Shown here: in pieces, positions 37,005 to 46,017 of the stretch
How positions within the stretch are numbered: position 1 is the stretch's first letter
Layout: every line of letters starts with the position of its first letter
NCBI GenBank assembly: GCA_030549855.1
Contig: JAUQQP010000005.1
Location: 20,365-84,364, forward strand
DNA from: Cyanobacteriota bacterium SRBZ.bins.94.201705
Lineage (GTDB): Bacteria; Cyanobacteriota; Cyanobacteriia; Cyanobacteriales; Cyanobacteriaceae
Length of the DNA stretch: 64,000 nucleotides
Direction of reading: 5' to 3'
Position numbers and translations under genes: made by a program
The notes under the pieces: model-generated
What the model was told of the DNA's origin: nothing
Seen by the model: only the letters and a program-made list of their open reading frames with translations
Databases searched by the model: none

Positions 37005-39622
37005 TCTGCTGCCTGGTATTTTTTGACAATTTTGATAGCCCGGCTAACGCTTTCTGGGAAGACTACTACTAGGCCTCCGTCTTTGACTTTGCTAATGCCA
37101 GTTTCAATGGCCTCCGCCTCGTCCAAGACGACAATATAGTCCTGGTGGGGATTTTCCGAGAGGATGCCATCTACAATTATGTCTGCCACCTCCCCTCTTT
37201 CCCTACCACGGGTGTCGTCATCCTCCTTGACAATAATGTAGTCAAAAAGGCGGGCAGAAATGACTCCCAACTGTCTCAAATCCTCATCTCTTCTGTCGCC
37301 TGGCCCACCGATAACTCCCACCCTATCTCCCTTCCAGTTTTTGACAAAGTCCCCCACTGCCTCATAGCCTGCGGGGTTATGGGCATAGTCAATTAGTACG
37401 CTACAGTGTTTCAAGTCGAATAAATTCATGCGCCCGGGGGTTTGTTCGGCACTTGGCCTAAAAGTCCTAACACCTCGACGAATCAACTCAATGTCTACTC
37501 CCTTGACGAAGGCTGCCAAACAGGAGGCCAAGACATTAGCAATCATGAAGGGGGCCATACCCTTGAGGGTGAGAGGGATATTTTCCACCCTTTCGATTCT
37601 CAAAGTCCATTGGCCTTCACAGATGGACACATAGCCGTTTTCATACACTGCCGCTATGCCATTGCGACGGAGGTGTTCTTGGATGATAGGATTGTCAGGG
37701 TTCATGGAAAAATAGGCAACTTTACCCTTGACATTTTTGGCCATTTGTGACACAAGAGGGTCATCGGCATTGAGGACAGCATAACCGTCCCCACTTACGG
37801 CCTCGGCCACCACGGCCTTAACCTTGGCCATTTGTTCGATGGTGTCAATGTCGCCTTGTCCCAGATGGTCAGCTGAGACATTTAAGACTACACCCACATC
37901 ACAACGGTCAAAGGCCAAACCGGAGCGGAGGATACCCCCACGGGCACATTCTAACACGGCTATTTCCACGGTGGGGTCGCGGAGAATGACACCGGCGCTG
38001 ACGGGGCCTGTATTATCGCCTTTTTCTACCAGGTGGGAGCCAATGTAAATGCCATCGGTGGTAGTGTAGCCGACTACTTTGCCCGTTTGACGGTAGATAT
38101 GGGCGGTGAGACGGGTAGTAGTGGTTTTGCCATTGGTGCCAGTGATAGCAATAATGGGGATTCGGCTGGGGGTGCCTGGGGGGAAGAGCATGTCTAGGAC
38201 AGGGGCAGCCACGTTGCGTGGTAGTCCTTGGCTAGGTGCCACATGCATTCTAAAGCCCGGTGCCGCATTGACTTCTATCACCACTCCCCCCACCTCCTTG
38301 AGGGGTTTGCTAATGTCGGGGGTGACCACATCTATGCCAGCTATGTCTAGGCCAATTAACTTAGCTATCCTTTCCGCCATCCAAACGTTTTCTGGGTGGA
38401 TTTCATCAGTGCGGTCGATGGCAATACCCCCAGTGCTAAGATTAGCCGTAGCCCGTAGATAAGCTATTTCCCCTTCCTTAAGACGGGTTTGAAGGGTATA
38501 ACCCTGTCTAGCCAACACCTTCAATACGGTATCATCCACGGTAATCTTGGTGAGGACATTGTCGTGTCCTTCGCCCCGGTTAGGATCTTGATTAGTTTTC
38601 TCAATTAACTCCTCAATGGTGGAATAACCATCGCCTACCACATGGGCAGGCACCCTTTCCGCCACTGCCACTAACTTGCCATTGACTACCAGCAGCCGGT
38701 GATCTCTACCTTTGTAGTATTTTTCCACGAGGACACTTCGGGTTTTGGAGGCGGCACTGGCCAGGTCATAGGCGGCTTCTGCCTCCTCTGGGGTTTGGAC
38801 ATCTACCGTAATACCCCGGCCATGATTGCCATCCAGGGGTTTAATAACCACGGGATAGCCCCCCACATCTTCTATGGCCTCTTCCAGTTCGTCCAAATAG
38901 TTTATTACTATTCCCTTTGGTACAGGAATGCCCGCCTCTGCCAGAATAGTTTTTGTCCCCTCTTTGTCACAGGCCAGTTCTACGGCGAGGATATTGGAGT
39001 AACTACTGAGGGTAGCCTGGATTCGCTTCTGATAGGCCCCATAGCCCAACTGGACCAGGGATCTAGCACTTAGTAGCATCCAGGGAATACCTCGGGCTTC
39101 GGCCTCCTTAACTATAGCCTCGGTGGAGGGGCCCAAAGCCGCATTAGCTTTTAAATCCCTCAAATCTGCCAAATCCTGGGCCAATTCTTCCGGGGGATAA
39201 TAACCTTTTTCTACAATTGAGTTACAGATACGAACGGCGGCGCGGCCGGCATATCTCCCTGCTTCTTCGTATACGTACTCAAACACTACATTGTACACAC
39301 CAGGGGCAGAGGTTTCCCGGGTGCGGCCAAAACCCACTGGCATCCCCGCTAATTCTTGTAATTCTAGGGCGACGTGCTCCACTACATGCCCCAGATAGGT
39401 GCCCTCTTTGACTCTCTCCAGAAACCCCCCGCGGTATTTCTTCGAGCATTGGTGTTCCACTAGACTGGGTAGAATTTTCACTAGGGCCTCATAGAAACCA
39501 GGAATTTCATTGGTGGGGGTGTTGGCCAAGTCTTCCAAGTCCAGGCGTAGCTGTATCAGCTTGTGTCTTTTGATGCTCCAGTAGTTGGGCCCTCTGAGTG
39601 TCAGTGTTCTGAGGATTCTCAT
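37001..39622 (-). CDS. cphA: cyanophycin synthetase
   Basis: An 873-residue enzyme that polymerises aspartate and arginine into cyanophycin with ATP. An N-terminal domain (~1-160) is followed by an ATP-grasp domain (VVIKPLDGNHGRGITVDV; VIEVNAAPGFRMH) and a Mur-ligase-like domain (ITGTNGKTTTTRLTAHI; VLECARGGILRSGLAF; IDYAHNPAGYEA; VIGGPGDRRDEDL). Length and motifs are those of active CphA. It lies 77 bp after cphB, so the two form the common cphBA operon. It overlaps the miaE stop by 4 bp. Confidence 0.97.
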   Translation of the reverse strand: MRILRTLTLRGPNYWSIKRHKLIQLRLDLEDLANTPTNEIPGFYEALVKILPSLVEHQCSKKYRGGFLERVKEGTYLGHVVEHVALELQELAGMPVGFGRTRETSAPGVYNVVFEYVYEEAGRYAGRAAVRICNSIVEKGYYPPEELAQDLADLRDLKANAALGPSTEAIVKEAEARGIPWMLLSARSLVQLGYGAYQKRIQATLSSYSNILAVELACDKEGTKTILAEAGIPVPKGIVINYLDELEEAIEDVGGYPVVIKPLDGNHGRGITVDVQTPEEAEAAYDLASAASKTRSVLVEKYYKGRDHRLLVVNGKLVAVAERVPAHVVGDGYSTIEELIEKTNQDPNRGEGHDNVLTKITVDDTVLKVLARQGYTLQTRLKEGEIAYLRATANLSTGGIAIDRTDEIHPENVWMAERIAKLIGLDIAGIDVVTPDISKPLKEVGGVVIEVNAAPGFRMHVAPSQGLPRNVAAPVLDMLFPPGTPSRIPIIAITGTNGKTTTTRLTAHIYRQTGKVVGYTTTDGIYIGSHLVEKGDNTGPVSAGVILRDPTVEIAVLECARGGILRSGLAFDRCDVGVVLNVSADHLGQGDIDTIEQMAKVKAVVAEAVSGDGYAVLNADDPLVSQMAKNVKGKVAYFSMNPDNPIIQEHLRRNGIAAVYENGYVSICEGQWTLRIERVENIPLTLKGMAPFMIANVLASCLAAFVKGVDIELIRRGVRTFRPSAEQTPGRMNLFDLKHCSVLIDYAHNPAGYEAVGDFVKNWKGDRVGVIGGPGDRRDEDLRQLGVISARLFDYIIVKEDDDTRGRERGEVADIIVDGILSENPHQDYIVVLDEAEAIETGISKVKDGGLVVVFPESVSRAIKIVKKYQAAD

Positions 39623-39699
39623 CTGTTTTCTATTTAAGCTGCTCCCTCTTTACTAGTTTCTCTCTTTTGTGTTGTAGGTAACTGTTCAATTTGAACACT

Positions 39700-40518
39700 T
39701 TAGAGATAGTCTTGAGCAGGAATGGGGGTATGGGTTTTAAGGTTATAGCGGTCCCCATGGGCTAGAATATGAAGACGAAGGTTGTGAAGGGCAAGGGGGG
39801 CCTCCGCCGGTACCTTCCCTTGATTAGTGTGACTCATAGCCTTGGCATCTACAATGGTCACCGTGCCCCTCCCCAACACCTCTATGTATTCCCCGTGGAA
39901 GAGGGCACAGGTGTCTTCGTCTATGCCCACCCCTAGTCTTTCTGGATGGCTGGAAATGGCACTGAGGAGTCTCGCCATGCGGTTACGATTGTGAAAGTGC
40001 TGATCTACAATGATTTCCGGGATAATCCCCAGCCCCATGGCCATATCCACCAGGGCTCGATTGGGAGACTCGCCACTGCTGCCGCCGGCTATCATGTGGT
40101 GTCCCATCACCGCTGCCCCCGCACTAGTGCCTGCCAGGGTAATCTCCCCCAATTTTACCCTTTGACGTATCCTCTCCATCAGGGGCGTGTCTGCTAACAA
40201 GCCGCAGAGTCTTAGTTGGTCCCCTCCTGTCATAAATATACCCGTACACTTTTCCACATACTCCTGATAGTCTGGATCCTCCCCCTGAAGACGATCCCTC
40301 ACATCTAAGATCATAAGGTCTTTTACCCCCATGTCACTGAAAATATTGGCATAACGCTCCCCTATAATGGTAGGCTCCCTAGAAGCGGAGGGAATAATGC
40401 CGATGATGGCCGCCTCCCCCCCCGCACAACGCCAGAAGGTGGTGAGAATCTCCTTGCCATGGACCTTGTCCTCTGCACCTCCTATTACTAGGATGGAATC
40501 TCGATAATATTGCCTCAT
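39700..40518 (-). CDS. cphB: cyanophycinase
   Basis: A 272-residue peptidase of family S51 that cuts cyanophycin into beta-Asp-Arg dipeptides. FMTGGDQLRL and LAGTSAGAAVMGHHMI show the catalytic Ser (GTSAGAA) and its fold; DQHFHNRNRMARL and GIDEDTCALF hold later active-site residues. It begins the cphB-cphA operon, with a -10 box TATAAT about 65 bp upstream of its ATG. Its dipeptide product would be split elsewhere, and the arginine can enter the ArgZ route encoded 7 kb away. Confidence 0.96.
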   Translation of the reverse strand: MRQYYRDSILVIGGAEDKVHGKEILTTFWRCAGGEAAIIGIIPSASREPTIIGERYANIFSDMGVKDLMILDVRDRLQGEDPDYQEYVEKCTGIFMTGGDQLRLCGLLADTPLMERIRQRVKLGEITLAGTSAGAAVMGHHMIAGGSSGESPNRALVDMAMGLGIIPEIIVDQHFHNRNRMARLLSAISSHPERLGVGIDEDTCALFHGEYIEVLGRGTVTIVDAKAMSHTNQGKVPAEAPLALHNLRLHILAHGDRYNLKTHTPIPAQDYL

Positions 40519-40566
40519 ATTGCTCTTTTATACCCCTGCTCTAGATTGGCCAGTAAGTTGCTGAGA

Positions 40567-40609
40567 GTACTGTGAGCGTACCATTATACGCTTTTTTTTG
40601 TCTGTACAG
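40567..40609 (-). promoter_or_regulatory. cphBA promoter with two GTAC palindromes
   Basis: On the minus strand a consensus -10 TATAAT is at 40583-40588. CTGTACAG (40602-40609) sits near the -35 position in place of a TTGACA box. The inverted repeat GTAC-N7-GTAC (40567-40581) covers the expected start site. Lack of a -35 box fits an activator-dependent promoter. This is not a good NtcA site (GTA-N9-TAC rather than N8). Confidence 0.5.
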
Positions 40610-40748
40610 TTCATTGTTGACTTTCGCCACCACCGTAAGCCACAATTAAAACTGGAAATAACTTAGGGGTTTATTATAGGCGCTGTAATTGCCCCTAAAC
40701 TGTTAACTTTTTAACTAACCGTCCCTAAGTAGTGACTCTTGTGGCGCA

Positions 40749-41456
40749 GTGCGAATCGACATCATTACCCTTTTTCCGGACTTCTTCACCTCCCCCCTTA
40801 GCTATGGCGTGATGGGCAAAGCCATCAAAAAAAACATTGCCACCGTCAATCTCGTTAACCCCCGCGATTTTACCACAGACAAACACCGTCAAGTGGATGA
40901 TGAGCCCTATGGGGGAGGCGCGGGGATGGTATTAAAACCTGAGCCCATCTTCGCTGCAGTGGAATCCCTACCCGTAATCCAGCCAAGGGAAGTAATCTTG
41001 ATGAGCCCTCAGGGGCAAACCCTTAATCAATCCCTTTTAAAGGAACTAGCCTATAATTATAAACAATTAGTTATCATCTGTGGCCACTATGAGGGAGTAG
41101 ACGAAAGGGTACAACACCTAGTCACCAGGGAAATCTCTCTGGGAGACTTCGTTTTAACCTGTGGGGAAATTCCAGCCTTGGCTTTGATTAACGGTGTCAT
41201 CCGACTCCTCCCCGGGGCAGTGGGGAAGGCTGAGTCTATCAGGGCAGATAGCTTTGAAGATGGACTGTTGGACTATCCCCATTACACCCGTCCAGCAGTT
41301 TTTAGGGGATGGGAGGTGCCTGCCGTCTTATTGTCGGGAAATCACCAGAAAATTGCCCAGTGGCGTCGGGAGAAACAACTAGAAATAACCCGGAAGAAAC
41401 GACCGGATTTGTTGGCCAAATGGGAACAGGCTCAAAAGAGCAATAATAATAACTAG
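40749..41456 (+). CDS. trmD: tRNA (guanine-N1)-methyltransferase
   Basis: A 235-residue SPOUT-class enzyme that methylates G37 of tRNAs next to the anticodon and prevents frameshifting. RIDIITLFPDFF at the start, EPYGGGAGMVLKPEPI, ICGHYEGVDERV and SLGDFVLTCGEIPALALI around the knotted SAM site are diagnostic. The start is GTG 40749. ubiA begins 28 bp after its stop, and coaX follows, suggesting a trmD-ubiA-coaX operon. Confidence 0.96.
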   Translation: MRIDIITLFPDFFTSPLSYGVMGKAIKKNIATVNLVNPRDFTTDKHRQVDDEPYGGGAGMVLKPEPIFAAVESLPVIQPREVILMSPQGQTLNQSLLKELAYNYKQLVIICGHYEGVDERVQHLVTREISLGDFVLTCGEIPALALINGVIRLLPGAVGKAESIRADSFEDGLLDYPHYTRPAVFRGWEVPAVLLSGNHQKIAQWRREKQLEITRKKRPDLLAKWEQAQKSNNNN

Positions 41457-41484
41457 ATCATGGTATCTTGTGGCGGCCATTGTC

Positions 41485-42354
41485 ATGTCTCAGACCCTTA
41501 ACCCAACCCTTTTCAGTATAATCAAGCTACTACGCTGGGATAAACCGGCCGGAAGACTGATTTTGATGATTCCCGCCTTGTGGGCACTGTTTTTGGCGGC
41601 GGCGGGAAAACCTCCCCTCCCCCTCCTACTGGTTGTCATCCTGGGAAGTATAGCTACCAGTGCCGCGGGTTGTGTTATTAATGACCTATGGGACCGTGAT
41701 ATTGATGATAAGGTAGAAAGGACTAAAAGTCGACCCCTGGCTAACCGCAGCCTGTCAGTCCAAGTCGCCCTGGTTGTCTTTTTTGTCTTCCTGGCCATAG
41801 CCGCTATTTTGGCCTTTCTCCTCCCCCCCCTCAGCTTCTGGTTGTGTGTGGCGGCTGTACCCCTTATTGTCTGCTATCCCCTGGCCAAAAGGTTTTTCCC
41901 TGTGCCCCAGCTGGTATTGTCATTGGCTTGGGGATTTGCCGTTTTGATCAGCTGGACTGCCGTTAAACCCGAAATCTCCTTGGATACCTGGCTACTGTGG
42001 GCAGCTACAGTCACCTGGACTATGGGGTTTGATACTGTCTATGCCATGAGTGACAAAGAGGACGACCTAAAACTGGGCATCAACTCCAGTGCCATTTTCT
42101 TTGGCGATTGGGCAGCGGAGGCAGTAGGTCTATTTTTCGCTCTCACTGCGGGTTTATTGGCCTATCTTGGCCTTTTAAAAGGGTTTAACCTCTTTTTTGG
42201 GGTAAGCTGGCTTATTGCCGTAATTTTCTGGGTAGCACAATATGTCCGTCTCCGCACAGAGGCAGGTGACAAGAGTAAATATGGGCGGATTTTCAGCGAG
42301 AATGTGTGGATTGGTTTTATTCTCCTGTTGGGAATGATTTTAGGGCAAATATAG
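41485..42354 (+). CDS. ubiA: 4-hydroxybenzoate polyprenyltransferase (plastoquinone/ubiquinone type)
   Basis: About 289 residues, an integral membrane protein with 7-9 helices. NDLWDRDIDDKVERTKSRPL is the first NDxxDxxxD prenyl-diphosphate/Mg site and DTVYAMSDKEDDLKLG the second. It attaches a polyprenyl chain to 4-hydroxybenzoate; in cyanobacteria (PlqA) this starts plastoquinone synthesis. The frame opens at GTG 41470, but ATG 41485 starts the conserved part. It sits in a probable operon between trmD and coaX. Confidence 0.92.
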   Translation: MSQTLNPTLFSIIKLLRWDKPAGRLILMIPALWALFLAAAGKPPLPLLLVVILGSIATSAAGCVINDLWDRDIDDKVERTKSRPLANRSLSVQVALVVFFVFLAIAAILAFLLPPLSFWLCVAAVPLIVCYPLAKRFFPVPQLVLSLAWGFAVLISWTAVKPEISLDTWLLWAATVTWTMGFDTVYAMSDKEDDLKLGINSSAIFFGDWAAEAVGLFFALTAGLLAYLGLLKGFNLFFGVSWLIAVIFWVAQYVRLRTEAGDKSKYGRIFSENVWIGFILLLGMILGQI

Positions 42355-42373
42355 CATTTACCGGCAAGGGAAT

Positions 42374-43132
42374 ATGAAAGACTGGTTAGGTTTAATGATT
42401 GGCAATTCCCGTCTCCATTGGGGCTTGTTTCGCGATAACCGTCTGGCTAAAACCTGGAATACCCTTCAGGCAGAATCCCTGGCGGAATTGAATACAGTGG
42501 TAGAAGATGAGGAGTTGAAGGAGTGTCTGCAAGCCCAAATTCCCCTCTATTTCGCCTCCGTAGTCCCCTCTGCTACCAAAATGTATTTATCTTTGCCACA
42601 AGCGAGAATTATTGACTGTAGTCTTATCCCCCTCAAAAATACTTATCCCAGTCTGGGAAGCGATCGCATTCTGACCCTGTGGGGAGGGGGGTGTAAGTAT
42701 GGCTTCCCCTGTCTAGTAATAGATAGTGGCACAGCCTTAACCTTCTCCGGCGCCGACGCCCAAAGACGCTTTCAGGGAGGGGCAATTTTGCCGGGGGTAA
42801 GGCTACAACTACAGGCATTGTTTTTCCACACCGCCTCCCTCCCCGAAGTAGAAGTCATGGCAGACTTAACCCCCCGTTGGGCAACCAACACCCCCTGTGC
42901 CATTCAAAGTGGTGTCATCTACACTATCATTGCCGGCATCAGAGATTTCGCCGAAGACTGGTTGAAACGCTATCCTGCCAGTAAGATAATTTTTACTGGT
43001 GGCGATGCCCTTCTGTTGTCTCACTATTTCCGCCATATTTACCCCCATTTCCCAGCTGAATTGATTGTAGACCCCAATTTAATCTTTCTGGGTATGTGGG
43101 AGTATGTGTCTCTTTTGGATTGCCCCTGTTAA
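42374..43132 (+). CDS. coaX: type III pantothenate kinase
   Basis: A 252-residue ASKHA-fold kinase. LGLMIGNSRLHWGLF is the N-terminal phosphate-1 motif (usually DxGNT), GSDRILTLWGG the substrate-binding GxDR, and IDSGTALTFSGAD the phosphate-2 motif (usually DxGTA); GGAILPGVRLQLQALF follows. It phosphorylates pantothenate in the first step of CoA synthesis. The first Asp is replaced by a residue in MIGNS, as I have seen in other cyanobacterial CoaX, so activity is probable but not certain. Its stop overlaps that of convergent cupB (TTAA, 43129-43132). Confidence 0.85.
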   Translation: MKDWLGLMIGNSRLHWGLFRDNRLAKTWNTLQAESLAELNTVVEDEELKECLQAQIPLYFASVVPSATKMYLSLPQARIIDCSLIPLKNTYPSLGSDRILTLWGGGCKYGFPCLVIDSGTALTFSGADAQRRFQGGAILPGVRLQLQALFFHTASLPEVEVMADLTPRWATNTPCAIQSGVIYTIIAGIRDFAEDWLKRYPASKIIFTGGDALLLSHYFRHIYPHFPAELIVDPNLIFLGMWEYVSLLDCPC

Positions 43133-44310
43133 CCCTCATTCCCCTTCCCCAGACGACTGCGAATAATAGTTCCTATGTTACTTTGATTTACATCTAGAAT
43201 ACGAGAAGTTAGAAAACGATTCATCCACTGCTCAAAATACCTACGATTGGCCATCTTCTCCTCCGGCCTGTCAGTATCCAGGGGATAGGGCGCTAGTCCT
43301 ATAATGGCAGCAGTGGTGACACAATACATAGACTTCTGGAAACTAATACAGATTTTCACCAGCAAGTCATTTTCCTTACGGGGAGTTTTACGGTAGTATT
43401 CCCGCAAATAGTCTGGGAGATAATGACGCATATCTTGCATCAATAGGGTAGGGGGAATGCCCGCACCTCCTATAGGAAGAGGATCAGCATACAGCGCCCC
43501 ATAGTTGAATGACGCTTGATCTACAGGAATCTGATTAGCCTGGGCATTGTAAGAAACTGTACCAGGAAAAGGTGAGCCCCGGAAAAATACCGCCTCCACA
43601 TAAGGCACCGCCACATCCATCAAAAAGGTCAAACCGGCACTTTTTGGCACCAATTCATACCGTTTCCCCTTAATCTCTACCCCATAGGTGATGGGTTTAT
43701 TGGCGGCGGCTACTAAACCTGCTAAAATGTGTTGTACTACGGAGGGAATGGTTTTAATTTCCCCGCGGTCATACCTGTCTGATAAAGTGAGAAATATGCC
43801 AGCCATCACCTCCCAAAATTGCCCCAAGGCAGAATAGTATACCAACATTTTTACCTGTTCAGGGAAAAACTGGGGAAACAGCTTATGCAATACCACTAAC
43901 CCCGGATTATCACCAATTTTAGCCCGGATGGCCTCCTCACACAGTTGTTTGAATTCCTCGGTATCTAAATATTCCTCTAGTTTACCCCCCCCATGCCACA
44001 ACATCAAACGCATACAGTATTCAGCATACTCGTAATTGATGCGGGCGTGCCACCAGTGACGCAATAATTTTTTCCAAGAAAATTCTCCATTAAAATACTT
44101 GAAAAACGGAAATAGGACTAAAAATTGATGCTCAGCAATGTAGATAAGATTTCGCCAATAAGCGTCCAAAACTACCCCATAGGCTTTTAAAATTCCCACT
44201 ACTTCCATCACATTCTCCGGGGAATCTTGTAAAAGGGCACCCCCACTTTCTAAACGGTGTATATATTCAGCCAGGGGATGCTTGGATGGAGGAAGAGTCG
44301 TTGCTACCAT
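43129..44310 (-). CDS. cupB: CO2 hydration protein (CupA/CupB, ChpY/ChpX family)
   Basis: A 393-residue soluble protein found only in cyanobacteria. It attaches to the specialised NDH-1 complexes (NDH-1MS/MS') on the thylakoid and converts CO2 to bicarbonate. FKYFNGEFSWKKLLRHWWHARINYEYAEY and HWWHAR-type segments near residue 90, a KAAxxx-type helix region and YGALYADPLPIGGAGIPPT are family regions. cupA usually sits in an ndhF3-ndhD3 operon; this copy is alone, which fits the constitutive CupB (ChpX) form. The symbol rests on that context only. It shares a stop overlap with coaX, and a Crp-type regulator is divergent 128 bp away. Confidence 0.85.
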   Translation of the reverse strand: MVATTLPPSKHPLAEYIHRLESGGALLQDSPENVMEVVGILKAYGVVLDAYWRNLIYIAEHQFLVLFPFFKYFNGEFSWKKLLRHWWHARINYEYAEYCMRLMLWHGGGKLEEYLDTEEFKQLCEEAIRAKIGDNPGLVVLHKLFPQFFPEQVKMLVYYSALGQFWEVMAGIFLTLSDRYDRGEIKTIPSVVQHILAGLVAAANKPITYGVEIKGKRYELVPKSAGLTFLMDVAVPYVEAVFFRGSPFPGTVSYNAQANQIPVDQASFNYGALYADPLPIGGAGIPPTLLMQDMRHYLPDYLREYYRKTPRKENDLLVKICISFQKSMYCVTTAAIIGLAPYPLDTDRPEEKMANRRYFEQWMNRFLTSRILDVNQSNIGTIIRSRLGKGNEG

Positions 44311-44438
44311 ACGCCTGTTTCTAGTTTTTTTATCTGTCTATTGTAACTAGTTTTTGTGTTCCTCTTTTCAGGGGATAAACTTGAAATTAGCAGTAAAATC
44401 GAGTAGAATTCAACAACCCCTTCTTCCTCTGACATGTC

Positions 44439-45131
44439 ATGGAGACACAAGAGTTTAGTGAAACTTTCCCCCTCTTCCATAATCTGGAAACAGAAACCCT
44501 TGAATGGCTTTTATCCATGACAGAAACAGAAAGTTATGAACCCCAGGAGGTATTATTCTCAGAAGAGAGTTGGGGCAGAGGTGTAGATTTCATCGTTTCC
44601 GGATGGGTTAAACTGGAAACTGTCCGTGGAGGGGAGAGAAATACAATAGAAATTATAGGCCCAGGAGGCTTTGTGGGGGAAGCGGCTATCTTGGGCAACG
44701 TGGCTAGTGGAAGTCAAGTGGTGGCCATGTCCCCCGTCCAATCTCTCACTATCCCCGCCCAACGCTTCTTACAAATCCTCCGCCAAGATGTTCAAATTCA
44801 ACACCGTCTCCTACAACTGATGGTAGAAAAGGTGGTAGAATATCAGCGATACTGTCAATTCTACCGTCAGCCTCCCAAAGTAAGACTTGCCACCATTTTA
44901 ATCTCTCTGGCGGACAAATACGGTGAAACTAGCCAAAGAGGCATCGAACTGTTTAATTTTCCCCCCCAGGATTTGGCTTCCCTCTCCCAATTAACTCTGG
45001 AAGAATGTCTCCAGGTGATGGCCAAGTTTGAAAATAAGGGAATAATAGCCACTGACGAACACTCTAACCGTCTCCTGGTGTGTAATATCAAACAACTTCA
45101 CCATATTATTGGCAAGCTGGGTGGGGATTAA
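44439..45131 (+). CDS. Crp/Fnr-family transcriptional regulator
   Basis: A 230-residue regulator. Residues ~8-120 are a cyclic-nucleotide-binding-type beta roll (FSEESWGRGVDFIVSGWVKL; IIGPGGFVGEAAILG), but the RxS cAMP phosphate-binding motif is not evident, so the ligand is unclear. Residues ~150-228 form the winged helix (VRLATILISLADKYG; FPPQDLASLSQLTLEECLQ). It lies between cupB and ccmO and could act on them; that is only inference from position. Confidence 0.86.
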   Translation: METQEFSETFPLFHNLETETLEWLLSMTETESYEPQEVLFSEESWGRGVDFIVSGWVKLETVRGGERNTIEIIGPGGFVGEAAILGNVASGSQVVAMSPVQSLTIPAQRFLQILRQDVQIQHRLLQLMVEKVVEYQRYCQFYRQPPKVRLATILISLADKYGETSQRGIELFNFPPQDLASLSQLTLEECLQVMAKFENKGIIATDEHSNRLLVCNIKQLHHIIGKLGGD

Positions 45132-45212
45132 GCCTTCTTGTCATTTGCCCCCTCCTCGGTGTATAATCGCCTCAGGAGTGTCCGTAAAACTAAACACACT
45201 CTCCCCACATAA

Positions 45213-46004
45213 ATGAGAGAAAGGCATATAAGTCCTGATAGCGCCCTGGGTTTAGTCTCCACCTACAGCTTCCCTGCCTTGGTGGGTACCGCCGACACTA
45301 TGCTCAAATCTGCTGGTGTTACCCTTGTAGGCTATGAGAAGATAGGAGGAGGATACTGTACAGCGATTGTAAGAGGGAATATTGCGGATGTAAGGCTGGC
45401 GGTGGAAGAAGGGGCGAAAATGGCAGAGGAAATAGGCCAACTGCATTCTAAGTTGGTGATACCCAGGCCAATGCCCAATCTGGAGGCGGTATTGCCCATC
45501 GGCAGTCGTCTGTTAGAAATAGCCCAGCAAAAAAGGGGTTTTAGTCGTCTGAGCAATAGTTCCATCGGCCTATTGGAAACCCGAGGCTTTCCCGCTATGG
45601 TGGGGGCTGCCGATGCTATGTTGAAGGCAGCAGATGTTCAATTGGCCGCCTATGAAACCATTGGTGCTGGACTTTGTACTGCCATCATCAGGGGGACAAT
45701 AGCTAATGTGGCAGTGGCTATTGAGGCGGGAATGGAGGTGGCAGAGAAAATCGGCGAGTTACACGCAGTGATGGTAATCCCTCGTCTGTTGGAAGACTTG
45801 GAGGCTGTACTGCCCATCGCCAATTACTGGTTAGAGAAGGAAGAAAAAGAACAACCCTTGCCACCTCTGTCTACTCAGCAACGTCGTCGTCAACCGAGAC
45901 GGAAATTGGTTGCCTTGCCAGAATTGGAAAGGGTGCCCTTTGCCTCCTCAACTCGGCAGACTATCAAGCAAAAGGCTACCCTGGAAACCGACAACCCAGA
46001 ATAA
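45213..46004 (+). CDS. ccmO: carboxysome shell protein with two BMC domains
   Basis: A 263-residue protein with tandem BMC domains. The first (~10-100) has GLVSTYSFPALVGTADTMLK and AIVRGNIADVRLAV; the second (~113-205) has GLLETRGFPAMVGAADAMLK and AIIRGTIANVAVAIEAG. A basic tail follows. Paired BMC domains with this layout are CcmO, which assembles as a pseudohexamer in beta-carboxysome shells. The other ccm genes are not in the window, which is usual for ccmO in some lineages. ATG 45213. It converges on argF, 13 bp away. Confidence 0.95.
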   Translation: MRERHISPDSALGLVSTYSFPALVGTADTMLKSAGVTLVGYEKIGGGYCTAIVRGNIADVRLAVEEGAKMAEEIGQLHSKLVIPRPMPNLEAVLPIGSRLLEIAQQKRGFSRLSNSSIGLLETRGFPAMVGAADAMLKAADVQLAAYETIGAGLCTAIIRGTIANVAVAIEAGMEVAEKIGELHAVMVIPRLLEDLEAVLPIANYWLEKEEKEQPLPPLSTQQRRRQPRRKLVALPELERVPFASSTRQTIKQKATLETDNPE

Positions 46005-46017
46005 TCCCCCTATACCC

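Noticed and set aside
36592..37029. 145-residue minus-strand frame in miaE
   Set aside because: Antisense shadow over miaE and the cphA stop; proline-rich low-quality sequence.
40567..40581. NtcA site upstream of cphB
   Set aside because: The half-sites are GTA-N9-TAC, not N8, and the position over the start site is wrong for activation.
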